The notes beneath the pieces are model-generated. The model was not told the origin of the DNA and did no database searches. It saw only the letters and a program-made list of their open reading frames with translations. Positions 36,780-46,002 of a DNA stretch of 64,000 bases are shown one piece after another. The DNA comes from Saccharopolyspora rectivirgula DSM 43747 (GTDB lineage: Bacteria; Actinomycetota; Actinomycetes; Mycobacteriales; Pseudonocardiaceae): positions 35,548 through 99,547 of the forward strand of contig NZ_AYJW01000005.1 of the NCBI RefSeq assembly GCF_000497205.1, in the 5' to 3' direction. A program made the translations under genes and the position numbers. Numbering within the stretch: the first letter of the stretch is position 1; each line of letters starts with the position of its first letter.

Positions 36780-36795
36780 CAACATCTAGTAGTTA
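36780..36795 (+). promoter_or_regulatory. Candidate NrdR box
   Basis: CAACATCTAGTAGTTA, with an imperfect palindrome centred on CTAG, resembles actinobacterial NrdR boxes. It lies about 90 nt before nrdR. A second box at the usual helical spacing is not clear. Confidence 0.35.
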
Positions 36796-36884
36796 CACCC
36801 GCGTATTTCGTCCACAGGTTGGGCTTGTAGGGTGTTCGATCGTTTGGGCGCGAGCGCTGCGCGCTGACCTGCTGAAGGGGGTGA

Positions 36885-37379
36885 ATGCCGGTGCGATGCC
36901 CGTTCTGCAGAGCAGCGGACTCCAGGGTGGTCGACTCCCGTGAGGTGGAGAGCGGCCAGGCCATCCGCCGCAGAAGGTCGTGCTCTTCGTGCGGACGGCG
37001 GTTTACCACGATCGAGGAACTGGTGCTGTCCGTGGTGAAGCGGTCCGGCGTCACCGAGCCCTTCAGCCGCGAAAAGGTGGTGCGCGGTGTTCGTCGAGCC
37101 TGCCAGGGGAGGCCGGTCGAGGAAGACGCGCTCCAGCAGCTGGCTCATCAAGTGGAGGAAGAGGTCCGGTCGCGAGGTGCGGCAGAACTGCCGAGCCACG
37201 AGATCGGGTTGGCCATCCTGGGACCGCTGCGCGAGCTGGACGAGGTCGCGTACCTGCGCTTCGCCAGCGTGTACCGGGCCTATTCGTCGGTCGAGGACTT
37301 CGAGAAGGAGATCGCTGAGCTGCGAGCCGCGCGCCAGCAGTCCCCGGCAGCTGAAGAAGAGACGAATGGAGAGCAGTGA
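36885..37379 (+). CDS. nrdR: NrdR, ribonucleotide reductase repressor
   Basis: A 164-residue repressor. The N-terminal zinc ribbon ([17 protein letters not shown]...[13 protein letters not shown]) is followed by an ATP-cone ([24 protein letters not shown]). It senses ATP/dATP and represses nrd genes. ATG 36885 gives MPVRCPFC, with GTG 36891 as a shorter alternative; GGGGGTG lies upstream. The C-terminus has a Gln/Glu-rich tail. The stop overlaps an ATG (TGATG) of an Arg-rich open stretch leading into nrdJ. Confidence 0.96.
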   Translation: MPVRCPFCRAADSRVVDSREVESGQAIRRRRSCSSCGRRFTTIEELVLSVVKRSGVTEPFSREKVVRGVRRACQGRPVEEDALQQLAHQVEEEVRSRGAAELPSHEIGLAILGPLRELDEVAYLRFASVYRAYSSVEDFEKEIAELRAARQQSPAAEEETNGEQ

Positions 37380-37543
37380 TGGGTAAGCCACGTCGGCGGG
37401 CCGCCCGGCGTGGGACCACGCAGAGGCATCGGCGTGGGTCCGGGAAGCGGACGACGCCGGGAGAAGAGACGCGACCGAACCGGACGGGGAGACCGGACGG
37501 GGGAAACGCACGACGAGCGAGCAGTAAGGAAGAGGGTCACGTC
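37379..37543 (+). other. Arg-rich open leader between nrdR and nrdJ
   Basis: 55 codons opening with an ATG that overlaps the nrdR stop and running in frame into nrdJ without a stop. It encodes a very basic peptide (14 Arg, for example KPRRRAARRG and HRRGSGKRTT). It may be an N-terminal extension of NrdJ, a translational-coupling leader, or simply open sequence. NrdJ's own ATG has a good ribosome site, so I do not count it as NrdJ. Confidence 0.4.
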
Positions 37544-40366
37544 ATGACAGAGACCGTCGGTAGCCCGGCCGGCGCATCGGGGGAGCCGGGAATTGGTGCC
37601 CGCACCAAGAGGGGCATCCGGGTGCAACGCGTCTACACCACCGAGGGGGTGCATCCCTACGACGAGGTCAAGTGGGAGCGCCGAGATGTGGTGATGACCA
37701 ACTGGCGGGACGGTTCGGTCAACTTCGAGCAGCGCGGCGTTGAGTTCCCCGACTTCTGGTCGATGAACGCCGTCAACATCGTCACCAGCAAGTACTTCCG
37801 CGGCGCGGTGGGCAGCGACGAGCGGGAGAACAGCTTGCGGCAGTTGATCGACCGTGTCGTCAAGACGTATCGCAAGGCCGGTGAGGAGCACGGCTACTTC
37901 GCCACCGAGAAGGACGCCGAGATCTTCGAGCACGAGCTGACCTGGATGCTGCTGCACCAGGTGTTCAGCTTCAACTCGCCGGTCTGGTTCAACGTCGGCA
38001 CGAAGTCCAAGCAGCAGGTCTCGGCGTGCTTCATCCTGTCGGTCGACGACACGATGGAGTCGATCCTCGACTGGTACAAGGAAGAGGGCCTGATCTTCAA
38101 GGGCGGTTCCGGTGCCGGCCTGAACCTCTCCCGCATCCGCTCGTCCAAGGAGCTGCTGTCCTCGGGAGGCACGGCGTCCGGCCCGGTTTCCTTCATGCGC
38201 GGTGCCGATGCCTCGGCGGGCACGATCAAGTCGGGCGGTGCCACCCGGCGCGCGGCGAAGATGGTCGTGCTCGACATCGACCACCCGGACGTCGAGGAGT
38301 TCATCGAGTGCAAGGCGCGCGAGGAGCACAAGATCCGCGCGCTCCGGGACGCCGGCTTCGACATGGACCTGGGTGGCGCGGACTCCTGGTCGGTGCAGTA
38401 CCAGAACGCCAACAACTCGGTCCGGGTGTCGGACGAGTTCATGCGGGCGGTGGAGAACGACACCGAGTTCGGCCTGCGCGCCCGCACCACCGGGGAAGTG
38501 ATCGAGACCGTTCGGGCGCGCGACCTGTTCCGGAAGATGGCGCGGGCCGCGTGGGAGTGCGCTGACCCGGGCATCCAGTACGACGACACGATCAACGACT
38601 GGCACACCGCTCCGGAGTCCGGGCGGATCACCGCTTCCAACCCGTGCTCCGAGTACATGCACCTGGACAACTCCAGCTGCAACCTCGCGTCGCTGAACCT
38701 GCTGAAGTTCCTGCGCGAGGACCTCACCTTCGACGCGGAGCGCTTCGCCAAGACGGTCGAGCTGGTCATCACCGCGATGGACATCTCGATCTGCTTCGCG
38801 GACTTCCCGACGGAAGCGATCGGGGACACCACGCGCAAGTTCCGCCAGCTGGGCATCGGCTACGCCAACCTCGGCGCCCTGCTGATGGCCACCGGGCACG
38901 CGTACGACTCCGACAGCGGACGGGCGCTGGCGGCCGCGGTCACTTCGCTGATGACCGCCACCGCCTACAAGCGTTCGGCCGAAATGGCCGGCGTGGTCGG
39001 CCCGTACGAGGGCTACGCGCGCAACGCCGAAGCGCACAAGCGGGTGATCCGCAAGCACTCGGCGGCGAACGACCTGGTGCGCACCTACCACACCAACGAC
39101 TCCGCGGTGCACAAGTTGGCCACCCGGATGTGGCAGGAAGCCCTGGAGCTGGGTGAGGAGCACGGGTACCGCAACTCGCAGGCCTCCGTGCTGGCCCCGA
39201 CCGGCACGATCGGCCTGATGATGGACTGCGACACCACGGGCATCGAGCCGGACCTGGCCCTGGTGAAGTTCAAGAAGCTGGTCGGCGGCGGTTCGATGCA
39301 GATCGTCAACCAGACCGTGCCGCGGGCGCTGAAGGCGCTGGGGTACCAGCAGGAGCAGATCGAAGCCATCGTCGACTACATCTCCGAGCACGGTCACGTG
39401 ATCGACGCTCCGGGGCTGCGGCGCGAGCACTACGACGTCTTCGACTGCGCCATGGGCGAGCGGGCCATCGCCCCGATGGGTCACGTGCGGATGATGGCCG
39501 CGGTGCAGCCGTTCCTGTCCGGCGCGATCTCCAAGACGGTGAACATGCCGGAGTCGGCCACCGTCGAGGACGTCGAGCAGCTGTACATGGAGGGCTGGAA
39601 GCTCGGCCTGAAGGCGCTCGCCATCTACCGGGACAACTGCAAGGTCGGCCAGCCGCTGTCCGCCGGCAAGGGCGACAAGAAGGAAAAGGAAGTCGAGAAG
39701 CAGATCGAGTACCGTCCGGTTCGCCGCCGGTTGCCGAAGAAGCGGCCGAGCCAGACGATCTCGTTCACCGTCGGCGGTGCCGAGGGTTACCTGCACGCCG
39801 GGTCCTACCCGGACGACGGGCTGGGCGAGATCTTCGTCAAGCTCGGTAAGCAGGGTTCGACCCTGGCCGGTGTGATGGACGCCTTCTCGATGTCGATCTC
39901 GGTGGGTCTGCAGTACGGCATTCCGCTGGAGTTCTACGTCTCGAAGTTCCAGAACCTGCGGTTCGAGCCGGCCGGGATGACCGACGACCCGGACATCCGG
40001 ATGGCGACCAGCGTGGTGGACTACCTGTTCCGCCGGTTGGCGCTGGACTACCTGCCGTACGAGAAGCGCGCCCAGCTCGGCATCTTCACCGCTGAGGAGC
40101 GGGCCGCTCAGGTGAACGGTGAGTCGCCGGCCGATGTTCAGGGCGACGCCGACCTGGACACGATCCGCTCCACCGTGGACCGTTCGACGTCGGAGACCGG
40201 GGCCAAGGAGGCTCCGCAGGAGGCGCACAGCTCCACCGAGCTGCTGGAGCTGCGACTGGGCAAGGCCGCGGACGCGCCGCTGTGCATGACCTGCGGCACC
40301 AAGATGAGGCCGTCCGGCTCCTGCTACGTCTGCGAGGGCTGCGGCTCCACCTCCGGCTGCAGCTGA
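37544..40366 (+). CDS. nrdJ: NrdJ, class II (B12-dependent) ribonucleotide reductase
   Basis: A 940-residue adenosylcobalamin-dependent ribonucleotide reductase, making deoxynucleotides without oxygen dependence. Key segments: SACFILSVDD (redox-active Cys), SNPCSEYMHLDNSSCNLASLNL (active site Cys), SVLAPTGTIGLMMD, and a C-terminal zinc-ribbon-like tail CMTCGTKMRPSGSCYVCEGCG with further cysteines for re-reduction. GGAAGAGGG precedes ATG 37544 (MTETVG), which matches streptomycete NrdJ starts. It forms one unit with nrdR, as in Streptomyces. Confidence 0.97.
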   Translation: MTETVGSPAGASGEPGIGARTKRGIRVQRVYTTEGVHPYDEVKWERRDVVMTNWRDGSVNFEQRGVEFPDFWSMNAVNIVTSKYFRGAVGSDERENSLRQLIDRVVKTYRKAGEEHGYFATEKDAEIFEHELTWMLLHQVFSFNSPVWFNVGTKSKQQVSACFILSVDDTMESILDWYKEEGLIFKGGSGAGLNLSRIRSSKELLSSGGTASGPVSFMRGADASAGTIKSGGATRRAAKMVVLDIDHPDVEEFIECKAREEHKIRALRDAGFDMDLGGADSWSVQYQNANNSVRVSDEFMRAVENDTEFGLRARTTGEVIETVRARDLFRKMARAAWECADPGIQYDDTINDWHTAPESGRITASNPCSEYMHLDNSSCNLASLNLLKFLREDLTFDAERFAKTVELVITAMDISICFADFPTEAIGDTTRKFRQLGIGYANLGALLMATGHAYDSDSGRALAAAVTSLMTATAYKRSAEMAGVVGPYEGYARNAEAHKRVIRKHSAANDLVRTYHTNDSAVHKLATRMWQEALELGEEHGYRNSQASVLAPTGTIGLMMDCDTTGIEPDLALVKFKKLVGGGSMQIVNQTVPRALKALGYQQEQIEAIVDYISEHGHVIDAPGLRREHYDVFDCAMGERAIAPMGHVRMMAAVQPFLSGAISKTVNMPESATVEDVEQLYMEGWKLGLKALAIYRDNCKVGQPLSAGKGDKKEKEVEKQIEYRPVRRRLPKKRPSQTISFTVGGAEGYLHAGSYPDDGLGEIFVKLGKQGSTLAGVMDAFSMSISVGLQYGIPLEFYVSKFQNLRFEPAGMTDDPDIRMATSVVDYLFRRLALDYLPYEKRAQLGIFTAEERAAQVNGESPADVQGDADLDTIRSTVDRSTSETGAKEAPQEAHSSTELLELRLGKAADAPLCMTCGTKMRPSGSCYVCEGCGSTSGCS

Positions 40367-40388
40367 CGTTCACCGGTTGCGGTGATCC

Positions 40389-40422
40389 GTGGCGGGCGTC
40401 CCAGCACCGGGGCGCCCGCCAC
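40389..40422 (+). terminator. Terminator after nrdJ
   Basis: A perfect 10-bp stem (GTGGCGGGCG / CGCCCGCCAC) with a 14-nt loop, 22 nt after the nrdJ stop. Confidence 0.75.
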
Positions 40423-40695
40423 CTCTGTTCTCGGAGGTTTCCTGGGGCGTGCTCCAGCTCTTCGGCGAACCGAGCGCCCGGCAGGCGAGTTGGGAAACGC
40501 GGATTCGCCCAGCCAGGGCACCTCGCGCTGACCCACCCCGCTCCAGCTCCACCGGGATGGGCGGTTTAGCACATTCGCGGGGTGATCGCGCGCTGGCAAT
40601 GCGATTGGCGTAAACCCGCCGGGAAAACAATTGACTTCGCCGCACGCTGCCGTGAAAGTGCTGGTGTCCGTCCGTTCTGCTTCACGGGAGCCTGC

Positions 40696-42471
40696 ATGCG
40701 GCGCTTTCGTATGGGTCTGCTGGCTGCTGCGTTGGTGCTGCCGGCCAGCGCGCTTCCGGCCACCGCGCAACCACCTCAGCAACCGGTGTTCGAAGATGGC
40801 GAAGCGCAGCCGGTTTTCGATCCGGAGCAAGTCGTCCGGGAAGACCTGTTCGTCACCGCCCCGGTGGACAGCGACCGCGACGGTCGGCCGGACGAGGTGC
40901 ACGTCCAGGTAGTCCGTCCGAAGGAGACCGAGCGGGGGCTGCGGGTCCCAGTCGTGTACCAGGTCAGCCCGTACTTCTCCGGTGGCAACGAGGTGCAGAA
41001 CCACAACGTCGACACCGAGTTGTACGTGCCGGATACCGCTGGGGCGCGCAGCAGCGGGCGCGCGGCTGCGAGCGGTCGGGCCGCGCTGACCGCGGAAATC
41101 ACCTGGGACTACGAGGAATACCTGTTGGCCCGGGGATACGCGGTCGTTTACGCCGAATCGCTGGGCACCGGTCAGTCCACCGGTTGCCCGACGAGCGGCG
41201 GCAAGAACGAAACGCTGGGCGCGAAGGCGGTGGTGGACTGGCTCAATTCGCGCGCGCCCGGGCGGGACGGAGCGGGCAAACCGGTGCGCGCCGACTGGGC
41301 GACGGGCAAGGTCGGGATGATGGGGGTCTCCTACAACGGGACCTTGCCGAACGCGGTGGCCACCACCGGAGTGCCCGGGCTGGAGGCGATCGTGCCGATC
41401 GGCGCCATTTCCAGCTGGTACGACTACTACCGGGCCGACGGTGCGGTGGTCGCCCCCGGTGGTTACCAGGGTGAGGACACCGATGTGCTCGCCGAGTACG
41501 TCTACACCCGCGCCGATCGGGAAGTGTGCCGCGAGGTGATCGACCAGCTGGCTGCCGAGCAGGACAGGGTCACCGGTGATTACAACTCCTTCTGGCACGA
41601 GCGGAACTACCTCGAGGACGCCGACGAGGTCCGGGCAGCGGTGCTGGCCGTGCACGGCCTGAACGACTGGAACGTGAAGACCAAGCACGTCGCGCAGTGG
41701 TACGAGAAGCTCAAGGCCAACGGGGTGCCGCACAAGATCTGGTGGCACCAGCAGGGGCACACGGACCCGCTCCGCGTTCGCGAGCAGGAGTGGCTGCGGG
41801 AGCTGAACCGCTGGTTCACGCGCTACCTCTACGGCGTGCCCAACGGGGTCGAGGGAGAACCGCGAGCCACCATCCAGCGGGAGGACGGCACCTGGGTGCA
41901 AGAGCGGGAGTGGCCGGCGCCCGGGGTGCGGGAGCAGAAGCTGTACCCCCTTCCGGGTGGAAATCAGCGAGGCGGGCTGACCAGCATCGCTGCTGCGCCG
42001 AACGTGGTCGAGGAGTTCACCGACGACGCGACCGTGCGGGCCGAGGAGCTCGTCGCCGCGCCGGAGTCGGCGAACCGGCTGGCGTACTTCACCGGTCCGC
42101 TGGCCGATCCGATGAGGGTCAGCGGCACCGTTGAGGCGCGACTCGCGCTGACCTTCGACCGGCCCGCGGCCAACGTCACGGCTCTGCTGGTGGATCGGGC
42201 TCCCGACGGGACGACGTCGATCGTCACCCGGGGATGGACGGATCCGCAGAATCGGCACGCCATCGACCGGACGTCCCCGATCGAGCCCGGTGAGCAGTAC
42301 TTGATCGACGTGTCGATGCAGCCCGACGACTACGTCTTCGCGCCCGGGCACCAGGTGGGCGTCGTCGTGCTGTCCAGCGATCACGACTTCACCCTGCGGC
42401 CATCACCGGGCACCGGTCTGCAGCTGGACCTCGAGCGCACCCACTTCCGGCTGCCGGTGGTGTCCCCGTAG
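40696..42471 (+). CDS. Secreted Xaa-Pro dipeptidyl-peptidase (S15/CocE family)
   Basis: A 591-residue exported serine hydrolase. A signal peptide (MRRFRMGLLAAALVLPASALPATAQ) is followed by an alpha/beta-hydrolase domain. The nucleophile elbow is GVSYNG, the catalytic Asp is probably in HGLNDWNVKT and the His in QQGHTDP. A C-terminal jelly-roll (PepX_C) domain starts near LYPLPGG. The family cleaves X-Pro dipeptides or esters. ATG 40696 sits after GGGAG and at the signal peptide. Upstream, 40423-40695 shows no gene. Confidence 0.9.
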   Translation: MRRFRMGLLAAALVLPASALPATAQPPQQPVFEDGEAQPVFDPEQVVREDLFVTAPVDSDRDGRPDEVHVQVVRPKETERGLRVPVVYQVSPYFSGGNEVQNHNVDTELYVPDTAGARSSGRAAASGRAALTAEITWDYEEYLLARGYAVVYAESLGTGQSTGCPTSGGKNETLGAKAVVDWLNSRAPGRDGAGKPVRADWATGKVGMMGVSYNGTLPNAVATTGVPGLEAIVPIGAISSWYDYYRADGAVVAPGGYQGEDTDVLAEYVYTRADREVCREVIDQLAAEQDRVTGDYNSFWHERNYLEDADEVRAAVLAVHGLNDWNVKTKHVAQWYEKLKANGVPHKIWWHQQGHTDPLRVREQEWLRELNRWFTRYLYGVPNGVEGEPRATIQREDGTWVQEREWPAPGVREQKLYPLPGGNQRGGLTSIAAAPNVVEEFTDDATVRAEELVAAPESANRLAYFTGPLADPMRVSGTVEARLALTFDRPAANVTALLVDRAPDGTTSIVTRGWTDPQNRHAIDRTSPIEPGEQYLIDVSMQPDDYVFAPGHQVGVVVLSSDHDFTLRPSPGTGLQLDLERTHFRLPVVSP

Positions 42472-42485
42472 TTCGAGGAGTGGCG

Positions 42486-42513
42486 CGGGAGGTGCTGGCC
42501 GGGGTGCCTCCCG
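42486..42513 (+). terminator. Hairpin after peptidase gene
   Basis: A 7-bp stem (CGGGAGG / CCTCCCG) with a 14-nt loop. Confidence 0.5.
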
Positions 42514-42581
42514 TGCTCTGCTCGTCGAGCGTTGTCGCTTCCCGGCCCTCGCACGTCGGTGGTGCTCGGGAGCACTGGCTC

Positions 42582-42642
42582 TTGTCCGCTGTGGACAGCA
42601 GTCCGCGCTGCGAGTTGTCCACAGCGCGGTTGTTTGTCCACG
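42582..42642. promoter_or_regulatory. Cluster of DnaA-box-like 9-mers
   Basis: Within 61 nt: TTGTCCGCT (42582-42590, plus), CTGTCCACA (42590-42598, minus), a perfect TTGTCCACA (42615-42623, plus) and TTGTCCACG (42634-42642, plus). The actinobacterial DnaA box is TTGTCCACA with variation at the first bases. The cluster lies 54 nt before the DUF4192 gene. Confidence 0.5.
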
Positions 42643-42695
42643 GCGGTCGAATTCGCGGCTGCCGGCGCAGCACGTCCGCTGGCGATCGTTGAGGC

Positions 42696-43778
42696 ATGAC
42701 GCCACGGCTCAACACGGTCATTTCCTTGGAAGATCCGGCTGATGTGCTGGCCGCCATTCCGCACATGCTCGGTTTCCACCCGGAACATTCGCTGGTCGTG
42801 ATCACCATCCACGACCTGGACTCCGTGCCGCGCTTCGGCACGACTCTGCGGGTGGACTTGCCCTGCCGGTCCAAAGAGCGGCTGGTTGCCGAGTACCTGC
42901 TGTCCGGTCCGCTCAAACGCCAGCGGGCCGAAGCGGTGTTCACCGCCGTTGTCGGTCAACAGCGGGCGTGCGATTGCGACGACGAGTGCTGCGCTCCGCT
43001 CGATTCGCCCGAGACCAGCCCCACGGGACTGCCGCACGAGGCTCTCGCCGCAGTGCTGCGGGAGGTTTTCGACGAAGCCGGAGTGACCACCGTCCACGCC
43101 TTGTGGGCACCGGAGATCCAGGCCGGTGCGGAGTGGAAGTGCTATGACGCACCGGGGTGCGGCGGGATCCTCCCGGATCCGAGCTCGTCAGCGGTCGCCG
43201 CAGCGATGACCGCGGCCGGTGTGGTCACCTTCCGGAACCGGGAAGAACTGCGCGAGCTGATAGCGCCCGAACCTGCTGGAGAACTGACGTTGCGTTCGGC
43301 GAAGCTGGACGCGCTGGTGGAAGAACGGCAGGACGGTCCGGAACAGGCCCGGCGCGATCTGCAGACCGTGTTCGCGGCAATACGCCGCACCGCGGAAGGA
43401 AAACCGCTCACCGAAGAGGACCTGTTGCAGGTGCTGTTGGCGGTTTCGGACAGCCGGGTGCGGGACATCGCGCTGAGCGCTTCGCTCGGTGAACTCGCCC
43501 CGGCTGCCGAGCAGCTGTGGCTGACCTTGGTGCGCAAAGCACCGGAACCGGAATTCGCCGATGTTGCCGCGCTCCTCGCTTTCGCCGCCTACCTGCGGGG
43601 TGAAGGCGCGTTGGCGAGCGTCGCGCTGGAACGGATCGAGCAGACCCGCCCGGAGCACCGGCTGGGCACCCTGCTGCGGCGAGCCCTGGACAGCGGCATC
43701 ACTCCAACGGAGCTGGCGGCGGTGGCCCGGGATGCAGCAGAGGATGCCCGCGCGCTGCTGGCGGAGGGCGGCGCCTGA
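42696..43778 (+). CDS. DUF4192 protein
   Basis: A 360-residue protein of family DUF4192, common in actinobacteria. It opens with the characteristic PADVLAAIPHMLGFHPEHSLVVI and contains RDIALSASLGELAPAAEQLWL in the second half. An acidic cysteine cluster (ACDCDDECC, near residue 90) is notable and could bind metal. No function is known. ATG 42696 is preceded by GATCGT at 6 nt (possible leaderless -10) and a weak TGAGG. The DnaA-box cluster is immediately upstream. Confidence 0.83.
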   Translation: MTPRLNTVISLEDPADVLAAIPHMLGFHPEHSLVVITIHDLDSVPRFGTTLRVDLPCRSKERLVAEYLLSGPLKRQRAEAVFTAVVGQQRACDCDDECCAPLDSPETSPTGLPHEALAAVLREVFDEAGVTTVHALWAPEIQAGAEWKCYDAPGCGGILPDPSSSAVAAAMTAAGVVTFRNREELRELIAPEPAGELTLRSAKLDALVEERQDGPEQARRDLQTVFAAIRRTAEGKPLTEEDLLQVLLAVSDSRVRDIALSASLGELAPAAEQLWLTLVRKAPEPEFADVAALLAFAAYLRGEGALASVALERIEQTRPEHRLGTLLRRALDSGITPTELAAVARDAAEDARALLAEGGA

Positions 43779-43786
43779 CGCCCTCC
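43763..43786. terminator. Bidirectional hairpin terminator
   Basis: An 8-bp stem (GGAGGGCG / CGCCCTCC) whose loop holds the DUF4192 stop codon, facing the convergent galE. Confidence 0.6.
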
Positions 43787-43799
43787 TGGGGAGTGGTGC

Positions 43800-44762
43800 T
43801 CAGGATTCCGCGCGGGAGCGGGTGAAATCCCAGGCGTCCTGCACGATCTTCTCCAAGTCGGCGAACTTCGGTTGCCATCCGAGCTCGTCCTGGGCGCGCT
43901 GACTGGAAGCGACCAGGGTCGCGGGGTCCCCGGCGCGGCGCGGAGCGACTTGGGTGGGGATCGGGTGCCCGGTCACCTTTCGGCAGGTGTCGATCACCTG
44001 CTTCACCGAGAACCCGGTGCCGTTGCCGAGGTTGTAGATCTTGTGCTTCCCGGGGGTCGCGTGCTGCAGAGCGAGCAAGTGGGCGTCGGCGAGGTCGGTC
44101 ACGTGGATGTAGTCCCGGACGCAGGTGCCGTCCTCAGTGGGCCAGTCATCGCCGTAGATCTGCACCTGCTCGCGTTGGCCCAGGGCAACCTGCAGGACGA
44201 TCGGGATCAGGTGCGTTTCCACCGTGTGCCGCTCACCGAACGCGCCGTGCGCACCAGCGACGTTGAAGTACCGCAGGCTCACCGCGGCCAGGCCGTGCGC
44301 TTGCGCGTACGAGCTGATCGCGTGGTCGATCGCCAGTTTGGTGGCACCGTAGGTGTTGGTCGGCTGGGTGGGGCTGTCCTCCGGGATCGGAACCACGTCC
44401 GGCTCGCCGTAGGTGGCCGCGGTGGAGGAGAAGACCAATTTGTTGATGCCGTGCTCCCGCATCGCCTCCAGCAGTCGCAGGGAGGTCACGACATTGCCTT
44501 GCCAGTACTTGTGCGGGTCTTGCATGGATTCGCCGACCAGTGACTTGGCGGCGAAGTGCAGGACTCCGTCGAAGGGGCGGGAGAGCACGCTGCTCGCCAC
44601 TTCGGCGATGTCTCCCTGGATGAATTCGCAGCCGCTCGGGACCGCATCGGCATGCCCGGTGGACAGGTCGTCCACCACCACGACTTCGTGCCCGGCTTCC
44701 AGCAGGCGGGCCGCGCACACGCTGCCGATGTATCCTGCACCGCCCGTGACGAGAAGCTTCAC
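43800..44762 (-). CDS. galE: UDP-glucose 4-epimerase
   Basis: A 320-residue short-chain dehydrogenase-type epimerase. GGAGYIG (residues 7-13) binds NAD, and the active-site pair is Ser/Thr in SSTAATYG and Tyr-x-x-x-Lys in NTYGATKLA. It interconverts UDP-glucose and UDP-galactose, needed for galactose use and for galactan in the cell wall of this group. Its GTG start lies 61 nt after galK, and both run after ideR, so a single transcript ideR-galK-galE is likely. Confidence 0.95.
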   Translation of the reverse strand: MKLLVTGGAGYIGSVCAARLLEAGHEVVVVDDLSTGHADAVPSGCEFIQGDIAEVASSVLSRPFDGVLHFAAKSLVGESMQDPHKYWQGNVVTSLRLLEAMREHGINKLVFSSTAATYGEPDVVPIPEDSPTQPTNTYGATKLAIDHAISSYAQAHGLAAVSLRYFNVAGAHGAFGERHTVETHLIPIVLQVALGQREQVQIYGDDWPTEDGTCVRDYIHVTDLADAHLLALQHATPGKHKIYNLGNGTGFSVKQVIDTCRKVTGHPIPTQVAPRRAGDPATLVASSQRAQDELGWQPKFADLEKIVQDAWDFTRSRAES

Positions 44763-44823
44763 CTGGGTACTACCTTTCGTGGGAACTTGCTTTGGCTGGC
44801 CAGAGGTGAACGCGTGCCGGGGC

Positions 44824-46002
44824 TCACCGGTCCTGCCCCGCGCCCGGCGACGGTACCGCGGTGAACAGTCGCGGCTGGGTCAAGCCGCGTCGGCGGAACG
44901 CCTCGAACACCTGCTGTTCGACGTGTTCTCGCTGAGCTGTGGGGATCAGAGCGATGGCGGACCCGCCGAACCCGCCGCCGGTCATCCGGGCGCCGAGCGC
45001 ACCGGCCTCCAAGGCGCTGTCCACGGCCACGTCCAGCTCGGTGCAGGACACGCGGTAGTCGTCCCGGAGACTGATGTGGCTCTGGGTGAGGTAGGAGCCG
45101 ATGTCGGCGTACTTCCCCTCGCGCAGCACGGCGACCGTGTCCAGCACGCGCTGGTTCTCGGTGATCACGTGGCGCACCAGGGGCCGGAGCTCCTCGGGCA
45201 GCTTGGGCAGCACGATGTCCAGTTCGGTTGTGCTGAGGTCCCGAAGAGAGGTGAGCCCCAGCTGCTCCGCCGCCTGCTCGCAGCCGCTCCGGCGGTCCCC
45301 GTACCCGGATTCGCTGTGCGAGTGCTTGGCACGGGTGTCGATCACCAGCACTTCGAGCCCAGTACTGCGGGGATCGAACGGGATCTGCTCCGACTCGCCG
45401 CTGCGAACGTCGTGGAAGAGCACGTGGTCGGCGGTGCAGTTCAACGAAGCGGTCTGATCCAGCAGGCCGGTCGGGGCGCCGACGAAGGTGTTCTCCGACT
45501 GCTGCACCAGGCGGGCCAGTTCCTCTCGAGAAGGAGCTCCTGGGCTCCCCGAGGGGTGGCCTGCGGCGTCCAGCAGGGCGAGGATCACCGCGCACTCCAG
45601 GGCGTGCGAGGAAGACAGGCCAGCTCCGGTGGGGACGGTGCCGACGATGACGAGATCAGCTCCGGGGAGGGTGAACCCCGCTTCCGCCAGGGCCCAGGCC
45701 ACACCGGCTGGGTAGGCGGCCCAACCGGTGACGGTCCCCGGGCGGAGCTCGCTGACGGCCAGCGGCTCGCTCTGGTGCAGTTGTCCTTCGGTGCTGAACG
45801 TGGCGACGGACAACTGGCCGTCGGTTCGCGGCCGGACCGCCACCGCTGTGCGGTGCGGAAGCGCGAAGGGCAGGACGAACCCGTCGTTGTAGTCGGTGTG
45901 CTCACCGATCAAGTTGACCCGGCCAGGTGCTGACCACACCGATTGCGGCGGCCCGCCATGGCGTTCGGTGAACAGTTCTGCTGCGCGGTCTGCTGGGTTC
46001 AC
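44824..46002 (-). CDS. galK: Galactokinase
   Basis: A 392-residue GHMP kinase phosphorylating galactose at C1. The signature is [15 protein letters not shown], motif 2 is [13 protein letters not shown] and motif 3 is [16 protein letters not shown] place the start at GTG 46002, which overlaps the ideR stop as GTGA; GTG 46011 is three codons longer. The frame ends 61 nt before galE. Galactose-1-phosphate uridylyltransferase (galT) is not in the window. Confidence 0.94.
   Translation of the reverse strand: MNPADRAAELFTERHGGPPQSVWSAPGRVNLIGEHTDYNDGFVLPFALPHRTAVAVRPRTDGQLSVATFSTEGQLHQSEPLAVSELRPGTVTGWAAYPAGVAWALAEAGFTLPGADLVIVGTVPTGAGLSSSHALECAVILALLDAAGHPSGSPGAPSREELARLVQQSENTFVGAPTGLLDQTASLNCTADHVLFHDVRSGESEQIPFDPRSTGLEVLVIDTRAKHSHSESGYGDRRSGCEQAAEQLGLTSLRDLSTTELDIVLPKLPEELRPLVRHVITENQRVLDTVAVLREGKYADIGSYLTQSHISLRDDYRVSCTELDVAVDSALEAGALGARMTGGGFGGSAIALIPTAQREHVEQQVFEAFRRRGLTQPRLFTAVPSPGAGQDR

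Noticed and set aside
36472..36780. A 102-codon minus-strand frame starting VTLALDLPHHKV between lexA and nrdR
   Set aside because: Composition (Arg, Thr, His runs), no family resemblance, no ribosome site and no well-placed -10; it looks like a chance open frame.
37280..40228. A 982-codon minus-strand frame opposite nrdJ
   Set aside because: Antisense shadow rich in His, Val and Arg, with no recognisable domain.
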